A stretch of 58,848 nucleotides of DNA from a virus, in IMG/VR virus record IMGVR_UViG_3300045974_000247, positions 1-58,848 of that record; one strand, given 5' to 3'. Position numbers and translations under genes: made by a program. Of the stretch, positions 41,001 through 49,057 are shown piece by piece (within the stretch, counting starts at the first letter, position 1; each line of letters begins with the position of its first letter). Below the pieces are notes generated by a model. That model was not told the DNA's origin. It worked only from the letters and a program-made list of their open reading frames with translations, and made no database searches.

Positions 41001-41488
41001 CCCCGGGCACTGTGCTCGATAGCTTGAGCGGCACGCCCCAGCCGAGCGTCGTGACGGAGGCTCTCTCAGGCGCGGGGCAAGCCACAGGCGTGGTCGTGGA
41101 TACGCAGCTCCGCGATGGGCAGACGGTGGTGGGGGCCTTCCCCGCGCTGCCTGGCCTCAGCATCGCGCTCACGCGCATCCCCCTGTACAAGACCTACGTG
41201 GGGACCTCGGTGACCGGGCATGAGACTCGACACGCGCGCCAGGGAAGCCCCCGGTACAGGTACTCGCTGGAGATGGAGATGCTCCGCAAGAACCTGACGG
41301 TGGATGAGGCCCAGCAGCTCGCTGACTTCATCATGGCCCAGCTCGGGCGGTATGGGCGCTTCACTTTCTTCGACCCCTACGACAACCAGCCGCGCACCTG
41401 CCGCTTCGACACAGACGAGACCACCTTTGAGCGACTGGTCTCGGACATCTGGCAAGTGCGGGCCCTCGACATCATCACGGTGAAGTAG
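35033..41488 (+). CDS. Giant tail protein: beta modules, peptidase-like domain and C-terminal DUF2460-like domain
   Basis: 2151 residues. N-terminal part has two similar beta domains separated by acidic Ala/Val linkers (DAVADSIHQAVTTEVV at about 220 and DAVADTFHDVNVSEVV at about 475). A region at about 1590-1830 resembles M14 carboxypeptidase: LLFMIDFLLSG, FSFLFIPMS, GVKYGQARF, and TSWHADTHNRDA, but the usual HxxE is replaced by DDASE, so it is degenerate or divergent. After an Ala/Gly-rich linker (about 1860-2035) the last 115 residues (FPALPGLSIALTR..., RYRYSLEMEML, GRYGRFTFFDPYDN) match the distal tail protein encoded next. Probably a host-contacting spike fused to a distal-tail ring domain. 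Confidence 0.75.
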   Translation: MAGSFIGAGATVTGAGVTSLSVPVPSGNSGDLLYLQTSLSVASTPAGWTVVVAGQLYRKTATAASEGNVALATLDGDYFGGEDWTVYNSSARVTRWRGIDAAPLGSQIQLVAQTVDIVFTFTQLAAGRAVLVFFNTPWDSITPGTTCSGKYNGVAFEGSVALAGSTISKAGAAYTLSCAAGTSSNQLRLSANGDTYATIVWHNVPAGSSTYTHEGADAGVAQDAVADSIHQAVTTEVVTDVAVVKESETDTAPQHAGLVSYNVKAGNGVLEYATLPSGLQAGDVVIAIDPGVLMAGAFSGWSQATCSPTSGNGSYFQWRRYTGVGEERIYANVPSGQQLIQIALRGVPLTGTIVSGSTQRVGGVGASGSVAGFLVKSGAPLIAFLSDYKSSNVTLPPTPTGPVTTKIAEGIGSVGQYSWSLYLDFASATGVVGAESYSGTSSNLNLRYIGLVMAADSYSDAATDTSVAADAVADTFHDVNVSEVVADVAQAKEAPPADPERDHVPGPLSEVVTGAATAPGVVVTQAPAVQLDPLVGCYGGGDAYSGEVKGKFTSPTDGYIGRRRQLGKAVSPDARGDRALFFVPRAQVPKDGSGTVGRATLILTPVTVGTYDASDPVAGTLAKVQAAPASLNPNTCTLEDVLSAALSGDYGTFAMRALWSDGDPVVTRVGPGVTGSVGPVWLCGGRGYFTTLKARPQNPWEINLTSLVNARVAAGQDIAAVLDFSPSGRADTKVVAEFYGQAVPELRPRLEVDPFGASDLVFSDLDTCTPTLSVTTPAGATLKEIAWGYDSSCEQGYTTGVTKVDHFKDFSPYEFPMLETSARVFVKVTLDYGGPDRTVTFERSFFTPKSHRPKMLAKDSTGIGLSAARSLHPYISHPAGVSTLWAQLNSASSFTIWGHTSQPVTIDENTGARGYNFGQSAGRGSIGGDSWQDIGGCFTDWATAAHYTMLSNLRTADSRYNVVLYRTTGAFSYAWNIWDMIYIGPDFSVGTSADVGVGGLTFAAPLDGRLFATTRAEDWRKGAPSPSLTSMLVAFVGDGKLYVYSSRSYDAKGFALAGNIWTLEIGPTGSGAATVVDVNPDAEVAFLHGLTRDRQHRTILVARTSSGNCVLGSRTDDVITTASDGSAPTTTPGTWTTRSVPNFAQAYMGSPGIKLTGVADEPDFETASLVLVRPAAPHMEFLRIDSLNPGKPDGRSSTNLNTSHSSSEAVMCNPPPWGPYDAPNTISPNTQWYDGRLVDDWPACTQVIMRTAHGGAMGFDLSGGKLRAQRIYDRARLSEISSIDAPTGATTIRVISERAPEGAEVAVMVGGGAGAWAMFTVTAGMDISRIDAPTPDLKWRLTTGTLEAGTNVVLQQDSGLRGLTKLPGYNTFGATWQWDSWSAVPAGLMNHAGTAKVKVLGGKGQSVRLKITNTSLGGGAWIDGTFYPYGYEPHIGYTGSPELIGGLEFPMIRWQAWYISQDGGKTFDRCYATQWIPCGESPSNGEVIIQTPTLTGDEVWICKEAPNDYETWQLKVTEVLSRAANPLDTAYHKVKCVASNGDLLYLGSDPAKIGQPVSQVETDGVRKLVTWEPNLPGNATGVGCDNWKGMLIDWEFADGGKPRAEKSLIVCYGDDDASEQGPGRNLLFMIDFLLSGAVRARSLLKKFSFLFIPMSSQAGVKYGQARFALDGIGSGGSYDHVTPAQWVTGSQYRVWGGGSRIGEFVITAAQEEWRSSMPVERQADAVFCETSWHADTHNRDAATPLVPPFLVVGFPGFATPEAGVAAFNTRYLPTVWPEVHARQTGYSSPVTPGSTNFTLELPWNGPSPKLTFWGADDSAKNWAAAFLDGISIAGGAFDVYDETGEDASIASDVVKDQLIFTEAPAGAAKGPATATDQAIGRETPAERVVAPDSSVAQMQAAEVAAQAAQSREQASAGLSLTDVTAGGAQAGDVAEAHPAYTEAPAGGAQTGDSTGASRVAPEAPSGAGQAPGAVTGALTGVAAPSGAAQAPGTVLDSLSGTPQPSVVTEALSGAGQATGVVVDTQLRDGQTVVGAFPALPGLSIALTRIPLYKTYVGTSVTGHETRHARQGSPRYRYSLEMEMLRKNLTVDEAQQLADFIMAQLGRYGRFTFFDPYDNQPRTCRFDTDETTFERLVSDIWQVRALDIITVK

Positions 41489-41490
41489 CC

Positions 41491-41844
41491 ATGGCCCAGT
41501 TCCCTACGCTGCACGCAACGATCAACGTCAGGCGCACCCTCGTGCACGCCACGTCCCTGTACGAAGGGGACTCCGGAAAGGAGCAGGCCACGTCGTGGCT
41601 CGCGGCCCCGCGCGTGAAGTACGAACTGGAGATTGAGTTTCTCGATGCGACTCAGGGGCAGGACATGGAGGTGTTGCTCGCCTTCGTGGACGCGCACCGG
41701 GGCAGGCTGGGGAGGTTCACGTACACGGACGAGTGGGATGGGCAGGACCGCTGGGTGCGTCTCGACATGGACGACCTGGCCTATGAGCGCTTCATGTCGA
41801 AGCTCTGGACGATTACCACGCTGACGCTCCTCACGGTGTCCTGA
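41491..41844 (+). CDS. Distal tail protein, DUF2460-like
   Basis: 117 residues, 2 bp after the giant gene. FPTLHATINV, VKYELEIEFL, GRLGRFTYTDEWDGQDR...YERFMSKLW; same plan as the last domain of the previous protein. Equivalent to RcGTA g12, which forms the distal ring of the tail and holds the hub. Confidence 0.82.
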   Translation: MAQFPTLHATINVRRTLVHATSLYEGDSGKEQATSWLAAPRVKYELEIEFLDATQGQDMEVLLAFVDAHRGRLGRFTYTDEWDGQDRWVRLDMDDLAYERFMSKLWTITTLTLLTVS

Positions 41845-42695
41845 TGAAGACCGCATCTCCCACGCTCGTTGCGTACCTCCAGGCGAACAACACCGCGTTC
41901 ATCGCGGAGTTGTTCCGCTTCACCCTCCACGACGGGTCCGTGCTCCGCTGGACCACGTATGACTCCGACCTGCTGGGCTACTCCTCCGATGGGCCGGTGA
42001 TCGCCTACGAAGGCGGGGTGCTCCGTCAGACGGTGGGCTCCGAGACTTCGACGCTGGACGTGCTGCTCGGGGTCGCGCCTTCCTTCCGGCTCCCCAACGG
42101 CAAGCGCCTCCCCGCCGCAGCGGCCGCAGGGGACTTCGACGGCGCAGACGTTCAGATTGACCGGGTGTACATGGCGACCCCCGGGGACACCTCCATGGGC
42201 ATCGTGCCCTGGTTCACGGGCATCGTGGGGCCGGTCCGACCCGCCTCCACGGGGGTCGTGCTGACGATCAACAGCGCGCTCGACAAGATGAACCGCAAGC
42301 TCCCCCGCCGGGTGTTCTCGCCCACGTGCCCGTTCAGCATCTACGATGCCGCGTGCGGGCTCGCGCGGACCTACACCAGCGGAGCCGTCCTCACGTCCGG
42401 GAGCACGGTCAACGCGGTGTCGGTGAACGTCGCCACGGGCTTCTGGGCGCGCGGGTCCATCGAGTTCCTCTCCGGTGTCTGCGTGGGCGTGCACCGGACC
42501 GTGTCGTTGCAGTCCTCGGTGGCGGGCGGGCTCCGCTTGCAGTTCAACGTGCCGCTCCCCTTCGCGCCGTCGCAAGGCGACTTGCTCCAGCTCCTCCCGG
42601 GCTGCGACAAGACGTATGCCGCGTGCATCGCCCACGCCAACCAGACGCGCTTCGGGGGCTTCCCCTTCGTGCCCAAGCCGGAGTCTGTCCGATGA
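41844..42695 (+). CDS. Tail hub, DUF2163 (RcGTA g13-like)
   Basis: 283 residues. N-terminal ring domain, then the C-terminal Cys pattern SPTCPFSIYDAACG and PGCDKTYAACIAHANQTRFGGFPFVP that is conserved in the family. In the Rhodobacter gene transfer agent this hub carries an Fe-S cluster with corresponding Cys. Overlaps the previous stop by one base. Confidence 0.88.
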   Translation: MKTASPTLVAYLQANNTAFIAELFRFTLHDGSVLRWTTYDSDLLGYSSDGPVIAYEGGVLRQTVGSETSTLDVLLGVAPSFRLPNGKRLPAAAAAGDFDGADVQIDRVYMATPGDTSMGIVPWFTGIVGPVRPASTGVVLTINSALDKMNRKLPRRVFSPTCPFSIYDAACGLARTYTSGAVLTSGSTVNAVSVNVATGFWARGSIEFLSGVCVGVHRTVSLQSSVAGGLRLQFNVPLPFAPSQGDLLQLLPGCDKTYAACIAHANQTRFGGFPFVPKPESVR

Positions 42696-43168
42696 GCCCG
42701 GAGGTTGAGCTAGCCATACCGCCCCACGAGGTGGAGGCCATGCAGCGCAGGGCCGTGGTCGAGGAGGCGCTGACCTGGCTCGGCACTCCCTGGCACCACG
42801 CGGCTCGAGCCAAGGGCCACGGCGTGGACTGCGGACAGTTCCTCATCGGGGTGTTCGCCAACGCGGGGGTCATCGAGTCGTTCCAGGTCCCCCACTATCC
42901 GCAGGACTGGGCGCTGCACCGGGGCAGCGAGGTCTTCCTGGGCATCGTGGAGCGGTACGCGCGGGAGCGCGTGGTTGGGTGCCCTCGCCCGGGGGACGTG
43001 CTGCTGTTCAAGTATGGCCGCTGTCTGTCGCACGCAGCGCTCGTGGTGACGTACCCGCGCATCATCCACGCCTACCTGGGCGCAGCGGGAGTGGTGCTCG
43101 ACGACGTGGTTGCCAATGCTGATCTCGCCACGCGCTACATCGGTGCGTGGAGCTGTTGGAGGGCGTGA
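42692..43168 (+). CDS. NlpC/P60-type cell wall peptidase of the tail tip
   Basis: 158 residues (ATGA overlap). Catalytic Cys47 in GVDCGQF and His114 in CLSHAALV, then a polar partner downstream. Matches RcGTA g14 in position and size. It cleaves peptide stems of peptidoglycan so that the tail can pass the wall. Confidence 0.88.
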   Translation: MSPEVELAIPPHEVEAMQRRAVVEEALTWLGTPWHHAARAKGHGVDCGQFLIGVFANAGVIESFQVPHYPQDWALHRGSEVFLGIVERYARERVVGCPRPGDVLLFKYGRCLSHAALVVTYPRIIHAYLGAAGVVLDDVVANADLATRYIGAWSCWRA

Positions 43169-46100
43169 TGGGTGGCGGGGCAAAGGTCGCTGAGATTGCT
43201 GGGGAAGACATCTTCGGGATGCAGCTGGGCACCTCATGCTACGGTGACCCGGTGCCCATTGTCTACGGACGCAACCGGCTCGCCGGCAACATCATCTGGA
43301 TGCCCACGGAGTTCTGGGAGCGGGTTCCCGGAGACCAGGCTGGCGCGGGCAAGGGAGGCGACTCCGGAGCGGGCTCTCAGGACACGTACTACCAGGGGCT
43401 GATGATCGCGCTCTGCGAGGGCCCCGTGCTCGCGCTGGGCGGTGTCTGGCGGGACAAGGACTACTTCCCTGACCTGGCTGCGTTCGCGGAGTCGGGAGCG
43501 GGCCCGCTCGTGGCCGCGCTCGGGGGCAGGCCGCAGACCGTCTGGGACTTTCTCCTCTCCACCCCCGCCACGCGGGTCCAGGGGCTGCGCTTCGTGGTGC
43601 CGTCCAACGCCACGTATGAGATTGTGGACCCGTACTTTCACGACATGGAGACGCGCCCTGACCCGCGCGTGCCCGCCTCCAACCACCTGACCGTGTACAT
43701 GGAGCGCGGCATCATGTGGGTGGGAACCAACACGGCTGACCAGTACTGGTTCACCATCACGCCGCAACCGGGTGTCGGAGCCACGCTGACGTTCTCGGCC
43801 AACCTCATCGGTCGGACCGTGGCGATCAGCTACAACCAGCAGCCTGACTACACCAGGTATGGCCTCGCCTACTCCGGCACGGCGCACGTGGACTCCCCGC
43901 GCTTCGCGCTGGGCAACTCCAACTCGATGAAGAACCTGTCGTTTGAGGTGATGGGGTTTCTCAACTCCGGGGCGGGAGCGGACCCGGCATCGGTCATCCT
44001 CGACCTGTTGACCAACGCCTACTACGGGTGCGAGTGGCCGACCTCGATGGTCGAGGTGGACAAGGGGCAAGATGGGCTGACTCAGTCGGGCTACAGGACA
44101 TATTGCGCCGCGATGAACTTCGTGGTGTCTCCGATGTTCCAGGAGCAGAAGCCCGTCATGGAGCACGTGGCGGAGGTGCTGCGCGCGACCAACTCCGAGA
44201 TGGTCTGGTCGGAGGGCAAACTCAAGGTCATCCCGTTGGGCGACACGGCGGTGGGCGGCTTCGTGCCGTTCCTACAGCCGATGTTCGATGTCCTCCCCGT
44301 CCACCTTCGCCCCCTCTCAGGCGACGTGGTGGACGGGGTGGCCGGGGGGCCCATCACCATCGAGCGCGTGCGCGAGAGCGACACGTACAACGACTGGCCC
44401 GTGGAGTACATCCAGGCCGTGGGCGCGGACCCCTCCAGCGGGTACAACACCAACGTCACTTCGGGCATCGACCAGGCCGACGTGGAGTTGACGGGTGAGA
44501 CGCGCTCCCACGATCCGGAGCAGCTCCACTGCATCACGAGCGCGGAGCACGCTCAGGTCATCTCCAAGCTGTTCGCGCAGCGCTCGTGCTACGTGCGCAA
44601 CACCTACACGCTCAAGTTGGGGCTCCAGTTCGGACTGCTGGAGGCGTTCGACATCGTCACCATCACCGACCCGCTGCTGGGCTTCGACCGACTCCCCGTC
44701 CGCATCCGCACGATTGAGGAGGACCCGGTTGAGCAGCAGATCACCATCACGGCAGAGGACTGCCTCATCGGGGTTGCCCAGGCAGCGGCGCACTCGACCA
44801 CCGCCGGAGAGGGCGTGGGGCAGGACTACGGGTCCGACCCCTTCATCGCGAACAGGCCCATCATCTTCGCACCTCCGCTCACGGCCACGGAGTCGGGCAC
44901 CCCGGAGCTTTGGATTGCGACGAGTGGCATCGTCAAGGACTGGGGCGGCGCCAAGGTCTGGCTGTCCTGGGACGAGGGACAGAGCTACACGTACATGGGC
45001 GACATCCAGGGCGCGGTGTATGGGGCCCTGACGGATGCCTGCACGGCGGGGCCGCTCCTCGACTCGACCACGGTGCTGGGCGTGGACGTGCGCGCGAGCA
45101 AGGGCGCGCTGACGACCTACAACCAGAGTGACTTCGACGCCAAGGTGTCCGCGTGCTGGCTGGACGGGGAGGTCATCGCCTTCCGCGATGCTGCGCTCCA
45201 GGGGGACGGGTCCTACCACCTCACGCAGCTCGCGCGCGGATGCCGTGGGACGCTCCCGGCTTCGCATGACCTCGGGGCCTCCTTCCTGCTCCTGAACCGC
45301 AACGTCCTCCGGGTGCCCATCGACCCCTCGCGCTTCGGACAGACGGTGTTCGTCAAGCTGACGAGCTACAACCTGACGCGCTCGGTGATGCAGTCCCTCT
45401 CCGCTGCCGCCGTCAACACGTACATCCTCCCCGGCCAGCGCCAGACGCTCGACACCGCCGACTCGCTCAAGCTCTCCTTCGATGACTTCGTGCGCGAGGA
45501 CTGGGACGTGCTCGTCGGCAGCGGCGTGCCCTCGCTGACGACCGGCGGCATCGATGGGGGGCGCGCGCTCCGGGTGCAAGGTGACCTGGTCATCGCGCAC
45601 CGCACCCTCATTCCCGTGGACGTGGCCCGGCCCTACGGCCTGGCTGCGACGTTCCAGCAAGTCGCCAACCCCACGACTGGGGGGCGCGGCTTCTGGGCTG
45701 GCCTCGCTGGCGTCGGAGCGGATGGCGTGACCCCCGTCAACGCCAGCGGCGCTGCGGACTGGATCAACGGTCAGCACATGCTCGCGGTGGGCGATGTAGA
45801 CCCGGGGACCTGGCACGGGCTCCTGGGCTACTGGGCGGGCCGCGCGACCCCCGGCTCCCAGGCCGGGCCAGCGAGCGGCCCGGGGGCCTTCCACGCCAAC
45901 GTGCGCTACGTGCGCCTGCTCCTCGGGTTCAACCGCACGGCGGGGGACGGGACGCAGGACATCGACAGCGTGTCGGTGTACGATGCCACGGGAGACATCG
46001 CCATCGCGCAGGCAGGGGCCGGGTCGAGCGGCTTGTCGTCCCACCTGACCAACGAGGGCATCACGCTCCCCGCAACCTCCGGAGGGGTCGTGACCTCGGG

Positions 46101-47661
46101 CCTCCCGCTCACGACCACGATGAAGGTGACGCGCGGCATCGCGGACGACACGGGATGGGCCTTCACCGCGAGCATCAACCCCTCAGGCGCGGCAGCGTTC
46201 TCGTGCGACTCCTCGACCGGTGTGCTCCAGGTGACGACCTTCCCCGCTGGGGTGGACTACGCAGAGATCACCATCACCGCCACCAAGGTCGGCAACCCGA
46301 CGCTCACGCGGAAGTTCGCCATGGCCAAGGCGCGAGCGGGGGCCCCCGGGACTGACGGAGCCCCCGGAGCTACCGGGCCGCAGGGTGCCCAGGGTACGCA
46401 GGGGCCGGCAGGCTCCAACGGGCAGGCAACCTACTTCCACGTGGCCTACGCCAACAGCGCAGATGGCGTGACCGGGTTCAACCAGGTCGCTGGTGCGTAC
46501 ATCGGGACCTACGTGGACAACACGTTGGCTGACTCCAGCAGCCCCTCCGCGTACACGTGGCGGCTCTTCCAGGGCGCGCAGGGACCGGCGGGCACCAACG
46601 GCATCCCGGGACAGAACGGAACTGACGGACAGACCAGCTACCTGCACATCAAGTACAGCAACGATGGCGGCGTCAACTTCACGGGGCACTCCGGCGAGGA
46701 CCCGGGCACTTGGTTGGGTCAGTGCGTGGACTTCAACCTCGCTGACCCGACCAGCGTGTCGGCGTACACGTGGAGTCTGATCCAGGGTCCGCAAGGTCCG
46801 CAGGGCCCCCAGGGACCTCAGGGTGTCGCGGGCCAGGCGAGCACGCGCGGCAGTCGCTGGTTCTACTTGACGCTGGGCACCCCCGGATGGGACGCGGGGG
46901 CAGCGACCACCGCAGCCTCTGTCGCTGGTGGGCCCATCGCGGGGGACACGGTCGTGGAGTCGTGGGCGGCAGGCGCGCAGACGGGAGTGTACAACGGCGC
47001 TGGCTGGGACCAGGTGATGCAGGTCATCGACGGGTCCGTGGTCGTCAACGGCACGCTCAGCGCGGACAAGCTCGTGAGCCAGCTCGCTGTGACCCAGATC
47101 ATCCGCTCCTCCGTGATCAAGGATAGCGCGGGGAACACGGTCACCCCCGTGCTCAACGGCTCGGAGGACCCGGTGCTGGGGACTGGGTTCATGCTGCGCG
47201 GGGACCGCGTGGGCGCCAACGCTACGAAGCCCGTGGCCTACTTCGCGCCCAGCGGCATCCGAGTGGGCAGCAAGACGATGAACGAAGCGTGGTTTGCGAA
47301 GCAGATCATCGGGTTCGGGCACTACACTTGGCAGGGGGGCTACCCGTCCACGAACAACGGCAACGTGATCCTGTCCCCGACGTTGTCGCGGGTGATGATC
47401 TATGACCCCCAGGTCGGGGCGAACATGCCCGTGCTCCGCATCACTTCCAGCCTCGGGCTCGGCTCCCAGGTCATGGCCGTTGTCACGCCCAACGGGTTCA
47501 ACAACGTGGGCACGGACATGCGCATCTACACGGCGGCGTTGAACTACATCGACATCCTCGTGGTCGCCGCAGCAGACGGCGCGTGGATTGAGCCCAACAA
47601 CTACAACGTGAGCTTCTCGTTGATGGTCCTCTGGTACGGGTCTGGGGGTATCGCATGGTGA
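43168..47661 (+). CDS. Tail tip / host-specificity protein with collagen-like repeats
   Basis: 1497 residues from ATG 43168, which overlaps the preceding stop. Starts FGMQLGTSCYGDPVPIVYGRNRLAGNIIW, as in central tail tip (gpJ/megatron) proteins. Middle fibronectin-like domains. Three collagen-like Gly-x-y stretches (near 1055-1085, 1135-1150 and 1205-1220, for example PQGPQGPQGPQG) alternate with small repeated domains (TYFHVAYANS, TSYLHIKYSN). The C-terminal part is beta-rich. It closes the tube and binds the host. Confidence 0.85.
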   Translation: MGGGAKVAEIAGEDIFGMQLGTSCYGDPVPIVYGRNRLAGNIIWMPTEFWERVPGDQAGAGKGGDSGAGSQDTYYQGLMIALCEGPVLALGGVWRDKDYFPDLAAFAESGAGPLVAALGGRPQTVWDFLLSTPATRVQGLRFVVPSNATYEIVDPYFHDMETRPDPRVPASNHLTVYMERGIMWVGTNTADQYWFTITPQPGVGATLTFSANLIGRTVAISYNQQPDYTRYGLAYSGTAHVDSPRFALGNSNSMKNLSFEVMGFLNSGAGADPASVILDLLTNAYYGCEWPTSMVEVDKGQDGLTQSGYRTYCAAMNFVVSPMFQEQKPVMEHVAEVLRATNSEMVWSEGKLKVIPLGDTAVGGFVPFLQPMFDVLPVHLRPLSGDVVDGVAGGPITIERVRESDTYNDWPVEYIQAVGADPSSGYNTNVTSGIDQADVELTGETRSHDPEQLHCITSAEHAQVISKLFAQRSCYVRNTYTLKLGLQFGLLEAFDIVTITDPLLGFDRLPVRIRTIEEDPVEQQITITAEDCLIGVAQAAAHSTTAGEGVGQDYGSDPFIANRPIIFAPPLTATESGTPELWIATSGIVKDWGGAKVWLSWDEGQSYTYMGDIQGAVYGALTDACTAGPLLDSTTVLGVDVRASKGALTTYNQSDFDAKVSACWLDGEVIAFRDAALQGDGSYHLTQLARGCRGTLPASHDLGASFLLLNRNVLRVPIDPSRFGQTVFVKLTSYNLTRSVMQSLSAAAVNTYILPGQRQTLDTADSLKLSFDDFVREDWDVLVGSGVPSLTTGGIDGGRALRVQGDLVIAHRTLIPVDVARPYGLAATFQQVANPTTGGRGFWAGLAGVGADGVTPVNASGAADWINGQHMLAVGDVDPGTWHGLLGYWAGRATPGSQAGPASGPGAFHANVRYVRLLLGFNRTAGDGTQDIDSVSVYDATGDIAIAQAGAGSSGLSSHLTNEGITLPATSGGVVTSGLPLTTTMKVTRGIADDTGWAFTASINPSGAAAFSCDSSTGVLQVTTFPAGVDYAEITITATKVGNPTLTRKFAMAKARAGAPGTDGAPGATGPQGAQGTQGPAGSNGQATYFHVAYANSADGVTGFNQVAGAYIGTYVDNTLADSSSPSAYTWRLFQGAQGPAGTNGIPGQNGTDGQTSYLHIKYSNDGGVNFTGHSGEDPGTWLGQCVDFNLADPTSVSAYTWSLIQGPQGPQGPQGPQGVAGQASTRGSRWFYLTLGTPGWDAGAATTAASVAGGPIAGDTVVESWAAGAQTGVYNGAGWDQVMQVIDGSVVVNGTLSADKLVSQLAVTQIIRSSVIKDSAGNTVTPVLNGSEDPVLGTGFMLRGDRVGANATKPVAYFAPSGIRVGSKTMNEAWFAKQIIGFGHYTWQGGYPSTNNGNVILSPTLSRVMIYDPQVGANMPVLRITSSLGLGSQVMAVVTPNGFNNVGTDMRIYTAALNYIDILVVAAADGAWIEPNNYNVSFSLMVLWYGSGGIAW

Positions 47662-47897
47662 GGTACTTGGTCGTGGCGGCGTTGGCGCTGGCTGGCTGCG
47701 GGGGGTCGGTGGCTCCTTGCTACAACTTCGGGGAGATCAGGTGCAGTGCGGACCGGGGCACGGTGGAGCAGTGCTCGGAGAGCGCGACGTGGGAGCTGGC
47801 CACGACCTGCCCCCCGGGCCTGTCCTGCGCTCCGGTGGCCGTGGCCGCTCCGGAGCTTGGGCTGGTCTTCACGGACCTGCGCTGCGTGGCGCCATGA
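47655..47897 (+). CDS. Cys-rich lipoprotein
   Basis: 80 residues. Signal peptide ending in lipobox LALAGC, then a six-Cys pattern CYNFGEIRC...VEQCSESATWELATTCPPGLSC. The pattern resembles small Cys repeats of Myxococcota surface proteins. Overlaps the tip gene by 7 bp. Position between tail tip and endolysin suggests an outer-membrane lysis or superinfection-exclusion function (o-spanin is possible but the length and Cys content do not fit well). Confidence 0.65.
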   Translation: MVRYLVVAALALAGCGGSVAPCYNFGEIRCSADRGTVEQCSESATWELATTCPPGLSCAPVAVAAPELGLVFTDLRCVAP

Positions 47898-48361
47898 CTG
47901 ACTACGACATCCAGCGCATCACCGACACCTTCCTCCTCGCGCTCGTGGTCTGGCGCGAGGCGCGCGGGGAGCCGCACGACTGCCGCGTGGCCGTGGCGTG
48001 CTCCATCCTCAACCGGGTCAAGCGCCCCTCGTGGTGGGGCTCGGATGTCCAGGGGGTCGTCACGAAGAAGTGGCAGTACAGCTCGATGACCGCGCCCAAC
48101 GACCCGCAGCTCACGAAGTTCCCCGCGCGCTCGGACACTACGTGGCTCGACTGCATGACCATCGCTGACGACGTGCTGCGCGGTCGTGTCGTCCCCCCGT
48201 TTCCCGGAGCGGACAGCTACCATGACATCTCCATCCCCGCCCCCAACTGGGCAACGCCTGCCGCCTTCGTGGGGCAGCTCGGGCGCATCCGGTTCTTCAA
48301 CCTCGACAACGATGTCGAGGCCAACGCAGTACCTACTCAGGAGGGAATCACCCATGGCTGA
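47894..48361 (+). CDS. SleB-like cell wall hydrolase (endolysin)
   Basis: 155 residues (ATGA overlap). Hydrolase_2 signature: LALVVWREARGEP (Glu22 likely catalytic), RVAVACSILNRVKRPSWWG, VVTKKWQYSSMT. Degrades peptidoglycan by cutting sugar linkages. No signal peptide, so it needs the holin next to it. Confidence 0.88.
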   Translation: MTDYDIQRITDTFLLALVVWREARGEPHDCRVAVACSILNRVKRPSWWGSDVQGVVTKKWQYSSMTAPNDPQLTKFPARSDTTWLDCMTIADDVLRGRVVPPFPGADSYHDISIPAPNWATPAAFVGQLGRIRFFNLDNDVEANAVPTQEGITHG

Positions 48362-48683
48362 CCCTGTCACGACCCCCGCTCCCGGAGCCGTCACCCCCGG
48401 AACCCAGACCAGCGAGTTCAAGGTGACCGTTGTCGCAACCATCCTCTCCATCCTCGCCACCGTCGTGCCGACGCTCATCTCCATCTTCGGGGACCTCCAG
48501 GCCAAGTTCCCCTCGTGGACCTGGGCGGGCCCGGTCCTCGGCATGCTCGGCATCATCGGCACCGTGCTGACCGCGCTCGGGTACCAGAGCACGCGCGCCC
48601 AGGTCAAGGAGGCAGCGAGCGCGGCGGGGGCGCAGGTGGCCGTGGCGCAGGTGGACGCAGCCGCTGCGAATCTCGGGAGGTGA
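48354..48683 (+). CDS. Holin with two membrane helices
   Basis: 109 residues. Two helices, FKVTVVATILSILATVVPTL and GPVLGMLGIIGTVLTAL, with a charged, Ala-rich C-terminal tail. Overlaps the endolysin stop by 8 bp. Typical class II holin size and placing. Confidence 0.75.
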   Translation: MADPVTTPAPGAVTPGTQTSEFKVTVVATILSILATVVPTLISIFGDLQAKFPSWTWAGPVLGMLGIIGTVLTALGYQSTRAQVKEAASAAGAQVAVAQVDAAAANLGR

Positions 48684-48685
48684 TC

Positions 48686-49057
48686 ATGCGCGTCACCGCC
48701 ATCGTCCTCGTGCTTGCGCTCCTCGCGCCCTACAGGGCGGTGGCGGATGACGCGGTGTACTCCGCGCCCTCCCCGGCCCCCACCAGCTACAGCAAGCTGA
48801 CGTGGGACTACGCGGGGCAGTTGACCGTGGGCTACTGGTACACGGGGGAGCAGGTGCAGAAGATTGACCTCAAGCTCCGGGTGCTGCAGCAACAGAACGA
48901 GTACCTCACGGACCGCGCAGCGCAAGAGTGCTTCGACAAGACCCAGGAAGCGAACAAGGAGATGATCAGCGGCTTCAGCGGGCTGTGGCTCGGCATCGGG
49001 CTCGGGGTTGTTGCCGGGCTCGTGGGGGGCTACTTCCTTGCGAGGGCCGTCAAGTGA
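48686..49057 (+). CDS. Secreted protein with coiled coil and C-terminal membrane helix
   Basis: 123 residues after GGGAGGTGATC. Signal peptide (MRVTAIVLVLALLAPYRAVA), coiled segment (VQKIDLKLRVLQQQNEYLTD) and a terminal helix (LWLGIGLGVVAGLVGGYFLA). One Cys in the middle. The layout (periplasmic helix plus membrane anchor) suits a spanin or other lysis factor, but the anchor is C-terminal, unlike a normal i-spanin. Confidence 0.6.
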   Translation: MRVTAIVLVLALLAPYRAVADDAVYSAPSPAPTSYSKLTWDYAGQLTVGYWYTGEQVQKIDLKLRVLQQQNEYLTDRAAQECFDKTQEANKEMISGFSGLWLGIGLGVVAGLVGGYFLARAVK

